Shown here: positions 46,707 to 55,548 of the stretch, in pieces
How positions within the stretch are numbered: position 1 is the stretch's first letter
Layout of the letters: each line of letters opens with the position of its first letter
NCBI RefSeq assembly: GCF_001428105.1
Contig: NZ_LMSJ01000016.1
Coordinates: 80,043 to 144,042, forward strand
Source of the DNA: Paenibacillus sp. Soil766
GTDB taxonomy: Bacteria > Bacillota > Bacilli > Paenibacillales > NBRC-103111
DNA: 64,000 nucleotides
Reading direction: 5' to 3'
Position numbers and translations under genes: made by a program
The notes under the pieces: model-generated
Seen by the model: only the letters and a program-made list of their open reading frames with translations
Databases searched by the model: none
Told to the model about the DNA's origin: nothing

Positions 46707-49022
46707 ATGAAGTTTAATCGGATCCGGTTCAATAAACGCAGCGTCATGTTTACTTGGTTTACTTCCTATATTTCCGTGCTGCTCGTCCCAATCATCATAA
46801 GCGGAATTCTATATGCGGCTTCATGGCATGTGGTCGAATCGGAAGTAAATCGTGCCAACACGAACGCATTGAAGCAAATGGAATTGGCGATCGATAACAG
46901 TTTGGGAGGTATTGAGCGGTTAAGTCTGGAAATTTCCCTCAATAAACAGGTAAATGCGTTTATCAATACCTCATTGCCGCTTACGGATAACGATTATTAC
47001 GATTTAGTCAGCATTTCGAATGATTTGCGGGTGTACCAGACTGCGAATGAGTTCATTGAACAAATTTATCTGTATTACAAAAATAGTGATACAGTCATCT
47101 CCACACGTAATCGGACAGACAGCCGCCAATTGTTTCAGATGTTGGACGGACAAACCTTGAAAGGCTATGATGCTTGGAAGTCGTTTCTGGATAATCGCTA
47201 TGTCCATTCCTATATGCCAGTGACGATGCAAGAAGTTGACAATTCTTACAAAGCTGTTTTATTTGCCAAATCAGTTTCTTTAGCGAATCGCGATCAGCCA
47301 GGAGCAGTGCTCCTATTCGTTATGAAAGATACGAAACTGCTTGCCAATCTTCCGCCATCCGAAGCGACATCTGTTGCATTGCTGGATAACGAGAACCGAC
47401 TAGTTGCTTCTAGTGGTCTTGAGCAAAGGCCGCAATTTCTAACATATGACAAGTTTACTGGCGAAAATGGACTCTTTTACGGGGATGTAGCCGGGGAACA
47501 GGTCGCTGTATCTTATACCACTTCAGCTAGGACAGGCTGGAAATACATGTCGATGATTCCTGCTGAGCGCTTTGATGATAAGATGAAATACATGAAAAGG
47601 CTCGTGTATGCTAGCATTTTGCTGAGCCTTGTGCTAGGCGGGGTGGTTACCTTCCTGTTCCTTCGCAAAAATTACAATCCGATTAATCTCCTCATTCGCA
47701 GTTTCTCGATGAAAGCAGGGATTTCATTTGCCGAGGGAACGAATGAGTATGGCTTCCTGCAAGATGCGCTGAACAATACATTCGCGGAGAAAGAGCAAGT
47801 AGATCGCCGTTTGCATCAGCACCGCGATGCCATTCGCTCTCATTTTCTACAAGGGCTGCTGAAGGGAAATCTCGAGCAGGACATTCCTGTACATGAATCG
47901 CTCTCAGCCCACGATATACGGCTGTCTTCGCCTCATTTTGCTGTACTCTTGTTCCACATCGATCATTTTGGCAAATTCCAGGAAGATGTCACGATAGATC
48001 CACAGAAGGTGAAATTGATGCAGTTCATTCTGATGAATGTGGTCGAAGAAGTGATCGGCAGCCAGCATCGGGGATTCGTAACTGAAATGGATGACATGCA
48101 GGCATGTATTTTTAATTTCAGCACGGGACAAGACCCGGAGGAGCTGCAGCAGGTTGCCGATCAGGTGAAATTGTTCCTGCTAGATCATTTCCATGTACAT
48201 TTGACGGTGTCCATCAGCGGAATTCATTCGGAGTTGTTCGGTATTGCCGGGGCATATCAAGAAGCTCTGTCGGCGATGGCCTATCGACTTGTAGTTGGGG
48301 GCGGATCGATCATTCGATACGACGAATTACCGAGTTCCGAGGCTGCCCATCAGGCCGGAAACTATTATTACCCATTACATGTGGAGCAGCAATTGATTAA
48401 TTTTGTCAAAACAGGAGATTATGAGAAGTCGAGCGCAATCATTGAGCAGATCATAGAAACGAATGCATCCAATGCGGTATTATCCGTACCGCTCGGCAAG
48501 TGTCTCATGTTCGATCTAGCCAGTACAATGTTGAAAACGATGAATGAAATCGGCTCGCAAGGCAATAAAACGTCCTTTATTGAACAGTTTCATCCTGTAG
48601 AGCGACTATTTGGATGTGAAACGATGATAGAGATGAAAGGGGAAATCCTCTCGATTCTTGAGCAAGTCTGCCAGTCCATCCAAGCTGAGCGCAAACAGGA
48701 GCACAGTCCGCTAGCTGAACTAGTAAGTTCATTTGTGAAAGCCAACTATGCGGAAGATAATTTGAACATTTCGATGATTGGGGAGAAGTTCGGGATCACA
48801 CCATCCTATTTATCTAAACAATTTAAGGCACAGACCGGCGATGCTCTGCTTGATTTTATAAGTCGAACACGGTTGGAAGAGGCCAAAAAGCTGCTAACCG
48901 AACAATCACTCTCCATTATGGAGATTGCGCGTAAGGTTGGCTATGCGGATATCAATACGTTTAATCGGACCTTTAAGAAGTTTGAAGGCATTACACCAGG
49001 GAAATATAAAGAACTGAAGTGA
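46707..49022 (+). CDS. Membrane-bound AraC-family regulator with extracellular sensor
   Basis: A 771-residue protein with the same layout as the 7136 product: a membrane segment at about 15-37, an extracellular sensor to about 297, a second membrane segment (about 298-321), a degenerate middle domain, and an AraC DNA-binding domain (about 672-771) ending in ITPGKYKELK. A GTG at 46701 is in frame, but AAGGGG at 46692-46697 is 9 bases from the ATG at 46707. TATAAT at 46660-46665 may be its -10. It is directly upstream of the module D importer and is the best candidate to bind the TTTTGAYGAT repeats before that operon and before the PL6 gene. Confidence 0.9.
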   Translation: MKFNRIRFNKRSVMFTWFTSYISVLLVPIIISGILYAASWHVVESEVNRANTNALKQMELAIDNSLGGIERLSLEISLNKQVNAFINTSLPLTDNDYYDLVSISNDLRVYQTANEFIEQIYLYYKNSDTVISTRNRTDSRQLFQMLDGQTLKGYDAWKSFLDNRYVHSYMPVTMQEVDNSYKAVLFAKSVSLANRDQPGAVLLFVMKDTKLLANLPPSEATSVALLDNENRLVASSGLEQRPQFLTYDKFTGENGLFYGDVAGEQVAVSYTTSARTGWKYMSMIPAERFDDKMKYMKRLVYASILLSLVLGGVVTFLFLRKNYNPINLLIRSFSMKAGISFAEGTNEYGFLQDALNNTFAEKEQVDRRLHQHRDAIRSHFLQGLLKGNLEQDIPVHESLSAHDIRLSSPHFAVLLFHIDHFGKFQEDVTIDPQKVKLMQFILMNVVEEVIGSQHRGFVTEMDDMQACIFNFSTGQDPEELQQVADQVKLFLLDHFHVHLTVSISGIHSELFGIAGAYQEALSAMAYRLVVGGGSIIRYDELPSSEAAHQAGNYYYPLHVEQQLINFVKTGDYEKSSAIIEQIIETNASNAVLSVPLGKCLMFDLASTMLKTMNEIGSQGNKTSFIEQFHPVERLFGCETMIEMKGEILSILEQVCQSIQAERKQEHSPLAELVSSFVKANYAEDNLNISMIGEKFGITPSYLSKQFKAQTGDALLDFISRTRLEEAKKLLTEQSLSIMEIARKVGYADINTFNRTFKKFEGITPGKYKELK

Positions 49023-49042
49023 TACAGTACCGGATGTTTAGG

Positions 49043-49079
49043 AGTCGTACAAGCTTGCTTGCGCGACTTTTCATTTTTT
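49043..49079 (+). terminator. Terminator after the 46707 regulator
   Basis: AGTCG/CGACT and CAAGC/GCTTG form a two-part stem followed by TTTCATTTTTT. It separates the regulator from the module D importer promoter. Confidence 0.75.
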
Positions 49080-49095
49080 GCACAGTGACTTTGGA

Positions 49096-49177
49096 TTCTG
49101 ATGATTGCTTTCTATGGATTTTAAATAGGGATTTGCAGTTTTGACGATATTCAAAAGGGTGCTTAACCATCCATACT
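49096..49177 (+). promoter_or_regulatory. Direct repeats and candidate promoter of the module D importer
   Basis: TTCTGATGATT (49096-49106) and TTTTGACGATA (49139-49149) are 43 bases apart, about four helical turns. A CATACT -10-like hexamer starts at 49172, 33 bases after the start of the second repeat. The motif and this spacing match the region upstream of the PL6 gene. Confidence 0.5.
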
Positions 49178-49233
49178 GAAGCTACAGTGCTGCAACGAAA
49201 TTAATCGCACTAGACGTTATGAGGGGGATTCAT

Positions 49234-50871
49234 ATGAGCAGTCGTTCAAAAAGAAAATCCATTAGCCTGGCACTTAGTGTTGTGGTAGCTTCCAGTATGT
49301 TCGCCGCATGTTCCAAAGAGGCAACGAAGTCTCCAAGTGAAACGGGAAGTGCTACAACAAAGGCAACACCAACGGCTTCTGCAGGCCAATATCCAATTGC
49401 TACGAAAGAGACGCTAACATCTTGGGAGCAGATTAACCCGAACTTGACAACTGTGTTTCCAAATCTAGGCGATTCCCCTTTTGGCAAACAATTGGAGAGC
49501 GATACCGGCGTTAAGGTCAAGTATACGCATCCTGCTGACGGTCAATCGAAGGAACAATTTAACTTGCTGATCGCTTCGAACAATCTGCCAGATGTGATTG
49601 AATACAATTGGGGCGGCGGCGGAACGGCTGCGTATCCAGGCGGACCAGAGAAGGCGATTGCCGACAAGGTGATCCTTCCTCTCAACGATTTGATTGATAA
49701 AAATGCGCCTAATTTAAAGAAGCTGCTACAGCAGGATAAAGAGCTGGACAAAATGATTAAAACAGATAACGGCACCTACTATGCGTTTCCAATGATTCGT
49801 CCGGACAACGGCTTGGTTTTCCGTGGACCGATGCTTCGCAAAGATTGGCTGGATGAGTTGAACCTCCCAGTGCCTACGACAATTGATGAATGGTACACCG
49901 TATTGAAAGCGTTTAAAGAGAAAAAAGGAGCTTCAGCAGCCTTGACAGCTCAGTACAGCAATGAATTAAATATTCAGGATGCCTTCATTGGCGCTTATCA
50001 AACAGCTAACCGTTTCTATGTCGACAATCAAGGCAAGGTAAAATACGGGCCGATCGACCCGCAATTCAAAGATGCGCTGACGCTGCTGCACAAATGGTAT
50101 GCAGAAGGATTGCTAGATAAGGATTTCGCGCTGAATACGGATTCCAAATCACTGGATACGAGATTGCTAAGCGATGAATCCGGAGCGACAGTCGGCTTGC
50201 TCAGCGCTGTAGGTAAATGGATGGATACAGGCAAGAAGAAAAACCCGAAATTCCAGCTTGTATCCGCTCCATATCCGACGCTGAAGAAAGGCGAACGCGC
50301 CTTTATCGGTCAACGCGACTTTAAATACAACCCTGCCGTAAGTAAAGCGGTTGCAGGGGATTCCAAGAATGCGGAGCTGGCTGTCAAATGGATGGATTAT
50401 GCTTTTGGCGAGAAGGGTAGTATGCTCTTTAACTTCGGTATTGTTGGCGAAAGCTACACGATGGATAATGGCGTACCTAAGTTTACGGATAAAATCACCA
50501 AAGATCCGAAATTAAGCCTGCAGCAAATGATTTCCCAATATACCAAGCCGAACGGACCGTTCCTAGGCGACAGCCGCAAGAGTTTCAATACGTACAAAGA
50601 GCAGGATGATGCTGTCGGAATTTGGGAGCAAACAGACGCTGTCAAGCACGTTATGCCGCCTTTCTTGACACCGACAACGGAAGAAAGCAAAGAGTTGGCT
50701 AAATTGAGTACAGCGATTACGAGTTATAAAGAAGAGATGTTCGTTAAATTCGTGATGGGCAAAGAGCCAATCGACAAATTCGATGACTATGTTAAACGGA
50801 TTAATGATATGGGAATCGACAAGGTGACCCAAATCTATCAAAAAGCGCTGGATCGATACAATAAGCGATAA
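49234..50871 (+). CDS. LipO-type substrate-binding lipoprotein (module D)
   Basis: A 545-residue solute-binding lipoprotein. The signal ends in a lipobox-like MFAAC with the Cys at about residue 27, followed by a Thr/Ser/Ala-rich tether. The mature part has LRKDWLDELNLPVPTT and the C-terminal DDYVKRINDMGIDKV shared with LipO proteins. An ATG at 49219 lies just before the GAGGGGG site, which is 6 bases from the ATG at 49234, so the later start is chosen. Unlike the other two long binding proteins here it lacks an obvious Asp/Asn-rich calcium-like loop. It heads the module D importer. Confidence 0.92.
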   Translation: MSSRSKRKSISLALSVVVASSMFAACSKEATKSPSETGSATTKATPTASAGQYPIATKETLTSWEQINPNLTTVFPNLGDSPFGKQLESDTGVKVKYTHPADGQSKEQFNLLIASNNLPDVIEYNWGGGGTAAYPGGPEKAIADKVILPLNDLIDKNAPNLKKLLQQDKELDKMIKTDNGTYYAFPMIRPDNGLVFRGPMLRKDWLDELNLPVPTTIDEWYTVLKAFKEKKGASAALTAQYSNELNIQDAFIGAYQTANRFYVDNQGKVKYGPIDPQFKDALTLLHKWYAEGLLDKDFALNTDSKSLDTRLLSDESGATVGLLSAVGKWMDTGKKKNPKFQLVSAPYPTLKKGERAFIGQRDFKYNPAVSKAVAGDSKNAELAVKWMDYAFGEKGSMLFNFGIVGESYTMDNGVPKFTDKITKDPKLSLQQMISQYTKPNGPFLGDSRKSFNTYKEQDDAVGIWEQTDAVKHVMPPFLTPTTEESKELAKLSTAITSYKEEMFVKFVMGKEPIDKFDDYVKRINDMGIDKVTQIYQKALDRYNKR

Positions 50872-50955
50872 TTAGTTTACGGCAAATCTTGCGGGGGCGG
50901 AACGAATCGTTTCGACTTCCGCAAGATTAGGACCGTGGCAGGAGAAGGTGATGCG

Positions 50956-51921
50956 ATGAACACTATGATTTCCAAAACGAAACCTGTTGCAGCCGTAGAA
51001 GACAAACGGAAATTATTCCGATTCGGGCTATTGCTGGATATACGCAAAAACAAACTGCTTTATATCATGTTGCTGCCGGTTCTACTGTATTATGTCGTCT
51101 TTCATTATGCACCAATGTACGGCGCTCTCATTGCTTTCAAGGATTACTCTCCAAGAATCGGTATTTGGGGGAGTGACTGGGTTGGATTCGAGCATTTTGT
51201 TAATTTTTTCAACGGAGCCTATTTCTGGCGAACGATCAAGAATACAGTTCTAATCAGCTTCTACCAGTTGTTGTTCGGGTTCCCGGCACCTATTATTTTG
51301 GCGCTTCTGCTCAATGAATTAAGGCATGCTTTGTTTAAAAGAATGGTTCAGACCGTGACGTATATGCCACATTTTATTTCATTAATTGTCATTTGCGGGA
51401 TTTTGAAAGATTTTACAACCAGTGATGGTGTTATCAACGATATCATTGCCTTCTTCGGAGGGGAACGGTCGACGTTCTTGCTTGAACCGAGTCTGTTCCG
51501 CACGGTCTATGTTTCTTCCGGGATCTGGCAAAATATCGGATGGGGAACGATTATTTTCTTGGCGGCTTTAACCGGAATCGACCAAGAGCAGTACGAGGCA
51601 GCGAGAATCGATGGCGCTGGCCGCTGGAAACAAATGACACACGTTACGCTGCCGGGGATTATGCCCATCATCATTATTTTGCTTATTCTCGACATCGGCA
51701 AGATGATGAATGTCGGGTTTGAGAAAATCATTTTGCTGTACAATCCGGGCACTTATGAGACGGCAGACGTCATTTCTTCATATGTGTACCGCGTTGGTCT
51801 GCAGGATTTCAATTATAGTTACAGTTCAGCGGTGGGCTTGTTTAACTCGGTCATTAACTTTGCCTTGCTCATTTCCTCCAACTGGTTGAGCCGCAAATTC
51901 AACGATACAAGCTTGTGGTAA
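50956..51921 (+). CDS. LplB-type carbohydrate ABC permease (module D)
   Basis: A 321-residue permease. Family motifs YYVVFHYAPMYGALIAFKDY and SDWVGFEHF are present, and the EAA loop is YEAARIDGAGRWKQM near residue 214. A GTG at 50935 is in frame, but GGAGAAGGTGA immediately precedes the ATG at 50956. It pairs with the next gene, whose start is 10 bases after its stop. Confidence 0.94.
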   Translation: MNTMISKTKPVAAVEDKRKLFRFGLLLDIRKNKLLYIMLLPVLLYYVVFHYAPMYGALIAFKDYSPRIGIWGSDWVGFEHFVNFFNGAYFWRTIKNTVLISFYQLLFGFPAPIILALLLNELRHALFKRMVQTVTYMPHFISLIVICGILKDFTTSDGVINDIIAFFGGERSTFLLEPSLFRTVYVSSGIWQNIGWGTIIFLAALTGIDQEQYEAARIDGAGRWKQMTHVTLPGIMPIIIILLILDIGKMMNVGFEKIILLYNPGTYETADVISSYVYRVGLQDFNYSYSSAVGLFNSVINFALLISSNWLSRKFNDTSLW

Positions 51922-51931
51922 AGGAGAGTGC

Positions 51932-52816
51932 ATGATGATGGTAAACAAGAGGAGCTTTTCAGAAATATGTTTCGATGGGATCAATGTTGTGCTGCTGACC
52001 TTGTTGATGCTGCTTACCGTATATCCACTTATTTATGTGCTGTTTGCTTCTGTTAGTGACGCCGGAAGCCTGATGGGCTACAAGGGCATGTTATGGCGTC
52101 CTCTCGGTTTCTCGCTAGATGCTTATACGAATGTATTCCGCAATCCCATGATATTGAAAGGCTATGGCAATACACTATTTGTCGTGCTAATGGGCCTCGT
52201 GCTGAACATTACGCTCACTGCGCTCGGGGCTTACGCCCTTTCGCGAAAGAGCTTGCAGTATCGCAAGCCGCTCATGCTGTTTATTATTTTCACCATGTTC
52301 TTTAGCGGTGGGTTGATCCCCCTCTACTTGACAGTCAAAGGTGTGGGATTAATCGATTCCTTATGGTCGCTTATTATTCCGACTGCTATCAATACGTTTA
52401 ATCTGATTCTGATGAAAACGGCATTTGAAGCGATCCCAGATGCGCTGGAGGAGTCAGCCAAAATTGATGGGGCGAACGACTTCGTCATTCTTTTTCGGAT
52501 TGTACTCCCGCTCTCGATGCCCGTTATCGCTGTTATGCTGCTGTATTACGGCGTAGGCCATTGGAATTCCTGGTTTAATGCGATGATTTTCCTACAGGAG
52601 CGTTCGCTCTATCCATTGCAGCTCGTGTTGCGGGGAATTTTGCTGCAAGGGGAGGCTAGTAGCAATTCAGGCGCTTCCGACGACGATGCCGCTATGCTTG
52701 CGGCTACCTTGAAGTATGCGACGATCATCGTAGCTACAGTTCCAATTTTGTTCGTGTATCCTTTCTTGCAAAAATATTTCGTCAAAGGCGCACTGATCGG
52801 AGCCGTCAAAGGCTAA
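51932..52816 (+). CDS. YtcP-type carbohydrate ABC permease (module D)
   Basis: A 294-residue permease with the YtcP-type pattern MFFSGGLIPLYLTVKGVG, the EAA loop EESAKIDGANDFVIL near residue 173, and the ending FVKGALIGAVKG. AAGGAG lies 5 bases before the first of three adjacent in-frame ATGs (51932, 51935, 51938). It completes the importer. The GH95-like gene follows after 15 bases, so they are probably cotranscribed. Confidence 0.94.
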   Translation: MMMVNKRSFSEICFDGINVVLLTLLMLLTVYPLIYVLFASVSDAGSLMGYKGMLWRPLGFSLDAYTNVFRNPMILKGYGNTLFVVLMGLVLNITLTALGAYALSRKSLQYRKPLMLFIIFTMFFSGGLIPLYLTVKGVGLIDSLWSLIIPTAINTFNLILMKTAFEAIPDALEESAKIDGANDFVILFRIVLPLSMPVIAVMLLYYGVGHWNSWFNAMIFLQERSLYPLQLVLRGILLQGEASSNSGASDDDAAMLAATLKYATIIVATVPILFVYPFLQKYFVKGALIGAVKG

Positions 52817-52831
52817 AGGAGGAAGTTAGCC

Positions 52832-55069
52832 ATGAAAGAAAGCAACAGCTCGGCTGTGCATGTGGATGTTGATTGGGAAACGTACATGGCCAATAACGAT
52901 ATGGAGTGGGTAGTTAAGCCAGTCAGCTGGGACGAAGGAGCCTTCCTCGGCAATGGCTTGCTCGGCACGATGGTCTATGGTGAGGAGCATGCGAGTAAGC
53001 GTAATGTGCTTCGCATGGTAACCGGGCGCACAGATGTGACGGCAATCCGAATGGACAAACCAGGGTTCCCGCCCCGTGTTCAGCTTGGTGAACTGGATCT
53101 GGAATTAGAAGGGAAGATCTATCATCCCACTCAGATGCGGATTAGCTTGTGGAACGCTGAATTGCAGGCTACGCTGACGACAACGAGCGGTGTGGTCAAG
53201 CTGCGCTCATTCGTTCACAGTCTCGATCCGGTAATCGCCGTAGAGATCAAGACGACGGCAGGGGAAAGTGGCGCACGTTGTGTGTGGTACCCCTTCCCAG
53301 AGGTTGATCCTGTTCTGAAGAATGCAGACGGTGTGAATTTAAACCAATATGTACCGCAGACGGAAGTAACCTATTCGGAAGATGAGGATGGAGTCCGCGT
53401 GTGCACGCAGCGGTATTCGGGCGAAGATGGCTGTGTAACCGCTTGGAAGGAAGTGCAGGTTTCGCCGAATCGGCGCATTTGCTGGCTGTCCATTGCCCGG
53501 GGGCATAGTGAATCGACAAAGGCTGAAGCTGTGGAGGCAGTGGCGCAGGCATCGGCAACGAATTTCGAAGAGTGGGTGCAAGCACACCGAGCGTGGTGGC
53601 ATCGATATTATCAGCAAAGCTTCGTTTCGCTGCCGGATGGTCGATTGGAAAGCTTTTACTGGATACAGATGTATAAGTTGGCTTCAGCTACGAGAGTGGA
53701 TAAGCCCTTGATCGATAATCAAGGACCTTGGCTTACATCGACACCTTGGGCAGGTGTCTGGTTCAATATGAATGTACAGATGAGTTATTCACCGGTCTAT
53801 ACGGCTAATCGATTAGAGATGGGAGAATCTCTAGTTCGTTCGTTACATGCGAACAGGCATCAATTAATTCGCAATGTCCCTGAAGCTTTCCAGTATGATT
53901 CGGCTGGTTTAGGACGCAGCTGCAGTTTCGACTTGCAGACGAATGTAGAGGATGAGATTGGCAATTTAACATGGATCTGTCATAACGTGTGGCGTCACTA
54001 CCGATATACCATGGACGATGGCATGTTGGAGGAAGTGTTATTTCCGATTCTGAAGCGGAGTGTGAATTATTATATCCATCTGCTGGAGGAAGGAGAGGAC
54101 GGATGCTTGCATCTGCCTCCGACGATATCTCCGGAGTATGGCTCTTTCATGCGGACGACAGTGCCGGACTGCCATTATGATCTTTCCTTGCTGCGCTGGG
54201 GCTGTGAGACACTGCTTGCGATAGGCAAGAGGCTAAGTATTAGCGATCCGCTCAGTTCGAAGTGGGAAGAGATCCTGCTGAGATTGGTTCCGCTGCCCGT
54301 CGACGAGACTGGCTTTATGGTGGGGCGCGATATGCCGCTTGCTTATGGACATCGTCACTTTAGTCATTTGCTGGCGATTTTCCCGCTGCATTTGATCAGC
54401 GGAGAAACGGAGGAAGAGCGGGCTTTAATCGAGGCTTCTCTGCGTCATTGGCTGGCGAAAGAAGGCGACCTGCGCGGCTTCAGTATGACCGGAGCGGCAT
54501 CCATTGCCGCTGTGCTTGGCTGGGGAGATGAGGCGCTGCGGCTTCTGCAATCGCTGCTGCTTATCATGAAGCCGAATACGATGTATAAGGAAGCGGGACC
54601 TGTGATCGAGACCCCGCTGGCCGGAGCGGAATCGATTCAGGATATGCTGCTCCAGAGCTGGGGCGGCAAGCTGCGAGTGTTTCCAGCTATACCGGAAGCG
54701 TGGAAGGACTTGGCCTTCCATGACTTGCGAGGGGAAGGTGCCTTCTTAGTCAGCGCAGTCCGTAAGGATGCCGCCACACAGTGGATTAGGGTGAAGAGCT
54801 TAGCTGGAGAGCCTTGTCTGGTCAAGACAGGATGGCATGGTCGTATCCGCTTGGAGATCAGAGGTGCAGACGGAGCGGTGCGAATGGCCGGTATTGCGCA
54901 CATCGAAGATGAATTATCATTGGAGTTGGAGAAGGGTGAAGAGGCTGTTCTCTACCCGAGTGAAGAGGTTCCTGAATTCCGTATGCATCCAGTCGGAGGA
55001 AAGGGTAAGGTTGTCCGGTATTTTGGCGGGCATAAGCCTTGGCGGTTGTACGGGTTTCATACAATTTAA
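52832..55069 (+). CDS. GH95-like glycoside hydrolase, cytoplasmic
   Basis: A 745-residue protein without a signal peptide. The N-terminal beta domain has WDEGAFLGNGLLGTMVYG, the typical opening of GH95 enzymes, and the (alpha/alpha)6 catalytic part has GPWLTSTPWAGVWFNMNVQ and YGHRHFSHLLAIFPLHL, which parallels the HRHLSHL motif of GH95. Known GH95 members are alpha-L-fucosidases or alpha-L-galactosidases, but divergent members have unknown activity, and I cannot assign the substrate. An AAAGGAGGAAG ribosome binding site and short spacing put it in the module D operon. It would act on imported oligosaccharides carrying a neutral branch. Confidence 0.75.
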   Translation: MKESNSSAVHVDVDWETYMANNDMEWVVKPVSWDEGAFLGNGLLGTMVYGEEHASKRNVLRMVTGRTDVTAIRMDKPGFPPRVQLGELDLELEGKIYHPTQMRISLWNAELQATLTTTSGVVKLRSFVHSLDPVIAVEIKTTAGESGARCVWYPFPEVDPVLKNADGVNLNQYVPQTEVTYSEDEDGVRVCTQRYSGEDGCVTAWKEVQVSPNRRICWLSIARGHSESTKAEAVEAVAQASATNFEEWVQAHRAWWHRYYQQSFVSLPDGRLESFYWIQMYKLASATRVDKPLIDNQGPWLTSTPWAGVWFNMNVQMSYSPVYTANRLEMGESLVRSLHANRHQLIRNVPEAFQYDSAGLGRSCSFDLQTNVEDEIGNLTWICHNVWRHYRYTMDDGMLEEVLFPILKRSVNYYIHLLEEGEDGCLHLPPTISPEYGSFMRTTVPDCHYDLSLLRWGCETLLAIGKRLSISDPLSSKWEEILLRLVPLPVDETGFMVGRDMPLAYGHRHFSHLLAIFPLHLISGETEEERALIEASLRHWLAKEGDLRGFSMTGAASIAAVLGWGDEALRLLQSLLLIMKPNTMYKEAGPVIETPLAGAESIQDMLLQSWGGKLRVFPAIPEAWKDLAFHDLRGEGAFLVSAVRKDAATQWIRVKSLAGEPCLVKTGWHGRIRLEIRGADGAVRMAGIAHIEDELSLELEKGEEAVLYPSEEVPEFRMHPVGGKGKVVRYFGGHKPWRLYGFHTI

Positions 55070-55079
55070 TAAGAGGGAG

Positions 55080-55121
55080 CACCTGTAAATGTCGAGAGTT
55101 TCCGCATGTGCAGGTGTTTTT
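55080..55121 (+). terminator. Terminator of the module D operon
   Basis: CACCTG and CAGGTG, reinforced by inner ATG/CAT, form a stem with a long loop followed by TTTTT. It lies directly after the GH95-like stop. Confidence 0.75.
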
Positions 55122-55132
55122 GCTATAAAATT

Positions 55133-55155
55133 CCGAAGAGGCTGTCCCCAAAGAC
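55133..55155. repeat. Partial direct copy of the adjacent terminator arm
   Basis: CCGAAGAGGCTGTC at 55133-55146 and the following CAAAGAC resemble the left arm of the inverted repeat at 55179-55203. The matching right arm is absent, so this is a one-armed remnant. Confidence 0.5.
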
Positions 55156-55181
55156 AACTCTGATGGATTGGTCATTCACCG

Positions 55182-55232
55182 AAAAGAGGCTGTCTCAAAA
55201 GTCTACATGGACCTTTGAGGCAGCCTCTTCGG
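55182..55232 (-). terminator. Strong inverted-repeat terminator of the ydjO-type gene
   Basis: AGAGGCTGTCTCAAA and TTTGAGGCAGCCTCT form a near-perfect long stem. On the minus strand, it directly follows the small gene's stop and ends in TTTTC, as expected for a rho-independent terminator. The hairpin could also act on the plus strand. Confidence 0.75.
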
Positions 55233-55236
55233 ATTT

Positions 55237-55434
55237 TCACTTTTTTTTACGCGAGTTTTTTTTCACGAGCTTCGGCAAATGCCGGATGCTTTTCAACATG
55301 CTGCTTTTGCACAGCGGGCATTCGGGTGTTAAAGAAGTGGCTAGTTCCTCACGTATCCAAGCTTTGCAGTCATTATCTTTGCATCGCCATATAGGTACTG
55401 GGGATAACTCCGGTTTTGTTAGATCTGATTCCAT
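55237..55434 (-). CDS. YdjO-family small zinc-ribbon-like protein
   Basis: A 65-residue protein matching the Bacillus YdjO (cold-inducible) family: WRCKDNDCKAWIREE followed by PECPLCKSSM and a basic tail. The two Cys pairs (CKDNDC and CPLC) suggest a zinc ribbon. The frame is open to 55485, but AGGAGGTG lies 7 bases before the ATG at 55434, so the shorter start is chosen. It is encoded opposite to its neighbours and ends at a strong hairpin. It is probably unrelated to the polysaccharide locus. The molecular role of the family is not known. Confidence 0.82.
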   Translation of the reverse strand: MESDLTKPELSPVPIWRCKDNDCKAWIREELATSLTPECPLCKSSMLKSIRHLPKLVKKNSRKKK

Positions 55435-55548
55435 TCTTTTACACCTCCTGCATGCCTTAACGTACCCGATTGGAAGAATTTTCATTCAAACAGGCAGAGA
55501 TAATTATGGTATGGGGATGGTGGCGGTGGCGTCAATCGGGAGATGCTG

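Noticed and set aside
55182..55232. Insertion-sequence end or MITE
   Set aside because: No transposase gene, second end or target duplication is visible; its position right after the ydjO-type stop and its T-tail fit a terminator. The IS idea is kept only as a low-interest check.
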